Source of the DNA: Bacteroidales bacterium
Lineage (GTDB): Bacteria; Bacteroidota; Bacteroidia; Bacteroidales; VadinHA17
DNA length: 34,243 bases
Assembly (NCBI GenBank): GCA_003157015.1
Contig: PMIJ01000212.1
Location: 1-34,243, forward strand
Direction: 5' to 3'
The notes below the pieces were generated by a model that did not search any database, had not been told where the DNA came from, and saw only the letters and a program-made list of their open reading frames with translations. Every line of letters begins with the position of its first letter. The first letter of the stretch is position 1. Made by a program: the position numbers and the translations under genes. Shown piece by piece: positions 32,753 to 34,243 of the stretch.

Positions 32753-33967
32753 TTAAGATGCCTTCAGAATCTTAAGATTTATTCTTTCAAGCTTATGGCT
32801 TGCATAATCGATTGTTATTTCAAGCTCATTTGTATCGATCGATGGCATCTCGAACATGGCATCCAGCATGATGGTTTCACAAATTGATCTTAAACCGCGT
32901 GCTCCGAGTTTGAATTCAATGGCCTTATCAACAATATACTCAAGAACTCCTTCTGCAAAGGTGAGTTCAATATTGTCCATTCTGAACAGCTTAATATACT
33001 GTTTCACCAGGGCATTTTTTGGTTCGGTAAGTATTGCCCTCAGAGCCTTTCTGTCAAGAGGATTTAAATGAGTAAGCACCGGCAATCTACCGATTATTTC
33101 AGGTATAAGGCCATAGGATCTGAGATCCTGCGGCGCTATATATTGAAGAAGATTATCCTTATCCACTTTTTCGCGGATCTTTGAAGCGCCGAAGCCGACG
33201 ATCTGAGTATTTAGCCGTTGAGCAATTTTCTTATCAATACCCTCAAAAGCTCCTCCACAGATAAAAAGAATATTTTTTGTATCCACAGGGATCATCTTCT
33301 GTTCAGGATGTTTTCTGCCTCCTTGTGGCGGCACATTCACTATAGAACCTTCAAGAAGTTTCAATAGTCCCTGCTGAACACCTTCTCCTGACACATCGCG
33401 TGTTATGGAAGGATTGTCGCCTTTTCTGGCGATTTTATCGATCTCATCAATAAAGACTATGCCCTTTTCAGCTGCTTTAACGTCATAATCAGCATTTTGC
33501 AGCAACCTGGTCAGAAGACTTTCAATATCTTCGCCGACATAGCCTGCTTCAGTAAGTACTGTTGCATCTACTATTGTAAACGGCACATGCAGCATTTTTG
33601 CTACAGTCCTGGCGAGAAGAGTCTTTCCGGTTCCGGTTTCCCCGACAAGGATTATATTTGATTTTTCGATTTCAATATCTTCGGCATCAGGCTTTTGCAT
33701 CAATCGTTTATAGTGATTATACACCGCTACAGCGATTATCTTTTTAGCCATATCCTGACCAATAACATACTGGTCGAGAAAATTCTTTATTTCTGCCGGC
33801 TTGAGAAGGTTGATAGTATCAAACGTTACATTCTTTTTACTGCCAAGTTCTTCGTTCATAATGCTGTGAGCCTGCTCAATACAGTGATCGCAGATATGAC
33901 CCTCGAGCCCCGCAATAAGCATATTAGCCTCTTTCTTGGTCCTGCCGCAAAAAGAACATTTATCCAT
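32753..33967 (-). CDS. clpX: ATP-dependent protease ATP-binding subunit ClpX
   Basis: 404 residues. Unfoldase of the ClpXP protease. The N-terminal zinc-binding domain has Cys4, Cys7, Cys26 and Cys29 (CSFCG...CDHC). The AAA+ module has Walker A GETGTGKT, pore-loop EAGYVGED, Walker [12 protein letters not shown], sensor 2 GARGLRS and the ClpP-contacting IGF-type loop (QIVGFGAS). All essential elements are present. It is 6 bp downstream of clpP on the minus strand, the standard clpP-clpX operon, and convergent with folA. Confidence 0.97.
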   Translation of the reverse strand: MDKCSFCGRTKKEANMLIAGLEGHICDHCIEQAHSIMNEELGSKKNVTFDTINLLKPAEIKNFLDQYVIGQDMAKKIIAVAVYNHYKRLMQKPDAEDIEIEKSNIILVGETGTGKTLLARTVAKMLHVPFTIVDATVLTEAGYVGEDIESLLTRLLQNADYDVKAAEKGIVFIDEIDKIARKGDNPSITRDVSGEGVQQGLLKLLEGSIVNVPPQGGRKHPEQKMIPVDTKNILFICGGAFEGIDKKIAQRLNTQIVGFGASKIREKVDKDNLLQYIAPQDLRSYGLIPEIIGRLPVLTHLNPLDRKALRAILTEPKNALVKQYIKLFRMDNIELTFAEGVLEYIVDKAIEFKLGARGLRSICETIMLDAMFEMPSIDTNELEITIDYASHKLERINLKILKAS

Positions 33968-33973
33968 AAGACA

Positions 33974-34243
33974 CTACTTTACATTTTTCACGAGGATCTC
34001 ATCGATCATCCCGTAATCTTTAGCTTCCTGCGATGTCATCCAGTAATCCCTGTCGGAGTCTTTTTCTACTTTTTCAATAGGATTTCCCGAATGAAGCGCG
34101 ATTATCTCGTAAAGCTCTCTTTTAAGTTTTACAATTTCACGAACAGTTATTTCCAAATCTGTAGCAACTCCCTCTGCACCGCCCATGGGCTGATGTATCA
34201 TGATCCTTGAATGTTTCAGTGCAGATCTCTTACCTTTCTTACC
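33974..34243 (-). CDS. clpP: ATP-dependent Clp protease proteolytic subunit ClpP (5' part outside window)
   Basis: The last 89 codons plus stop of clpP; the frame runs open off the right edge through GKKGKRSALKHSRIMIHQP. The catalytic histidine is visible in MIHQPMGG and the catalytic aspartate in KDSDRDYWM; the nucleophilic serine would lie outside the window. The end EAKDYGMIDEIL is typical. Directly upstream of clpX. Confidence 0.95.
   Translation of the reverse strand, partial: GKKGKRSALKHSRIMIHQPMGGAEGVATDLEITVREIVKLKRELYEIIALHSGNPIEKVEKDSDRDYWMTSQEAKDYGMIDEILVKNVK

Overview
The window looks like a chromosomal segment of a Bacteroidota species, most likely Bacteroidales/Marinilabiliales-like. 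It carries lipoproteins with a thioredoxin fold and an N-terminal DUF4369-type domain, a GH97 glycosidase, a eukaryote-type glycogen synthase fused to a phosphorylase, and a SiaB-like kinase. Several intergenic regions also contain the phylum's unusual promoter (TTTG, about 19-20 nt, then TAnnTTTG), and Shine-Dalgarno sequences are absent. No tRNA, rRNA, CRISPR array, transposase or phage gene was seen. The organism assignment is inferred from these features, not from a database search.

Layout. (1) 1-1657: an AT-rich end with a secreted esterase cut by the window edge, then a comM/yifB gene that has lost its N-terminal half. (2) 1767-5992: a two-domain SiaB-like kinase, convergent with a minus-strand operon of two TlpA-like lipoproteins and LpxH. 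(3) 6174-17187: a glycogen/alpha-glucan island. Debranching enzyme, GT4 glycosyltransferase, GH57 enzyme and a 1407-residue synthase-phosphorylase fusion form one plus-strand operon, met head-on by a GH13 branching enzyme whose stop codon overlaps. (4) 17293-22807: ribF, ahcY, a Rieske-like lipoprotein, a basic exported protein, greA, a HIT protein and comF. (5) 22813-28405, minus strand: ruvC, an S41 protease, an EamA transporter, serS, rpmA, rplU. (6) 28747-34243: a bifunctional nuclease with a UVR motif, a GH97 glycosidase, thyA-folA, and on the minus strand clpX and part of clpP.

How the genes work together. The glycogen island encodes chain elongation (GT3 domain, perhaps the GT4 enzyme), branching (GlgB), phosphorolysis (GT35 domain), debranching (GH133) and a GH57 amylase or transferase. 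That is nearly a complete storage-glucan cycle, and elongation and phosphorolysis sit on a single polypeptide. No glgC (ADP-glucose pyrophosphorylase) is present in the window. thyA-folA supplies dTMP and recycles folate; clpP-clpX is the usual protease operon; rplU-rpmA is a ribosomal operon.

Non-coding structure. The most notable items are a palindromic repeat element between serS and eamA with a compensatory base change between its two internal copies, a related element upstream of comF, a 21-bp stem at the 3' end of folA that pairs fully only as plus-strand RNA, and a strong hairpin at the presumed 5' end of the greA transcript.
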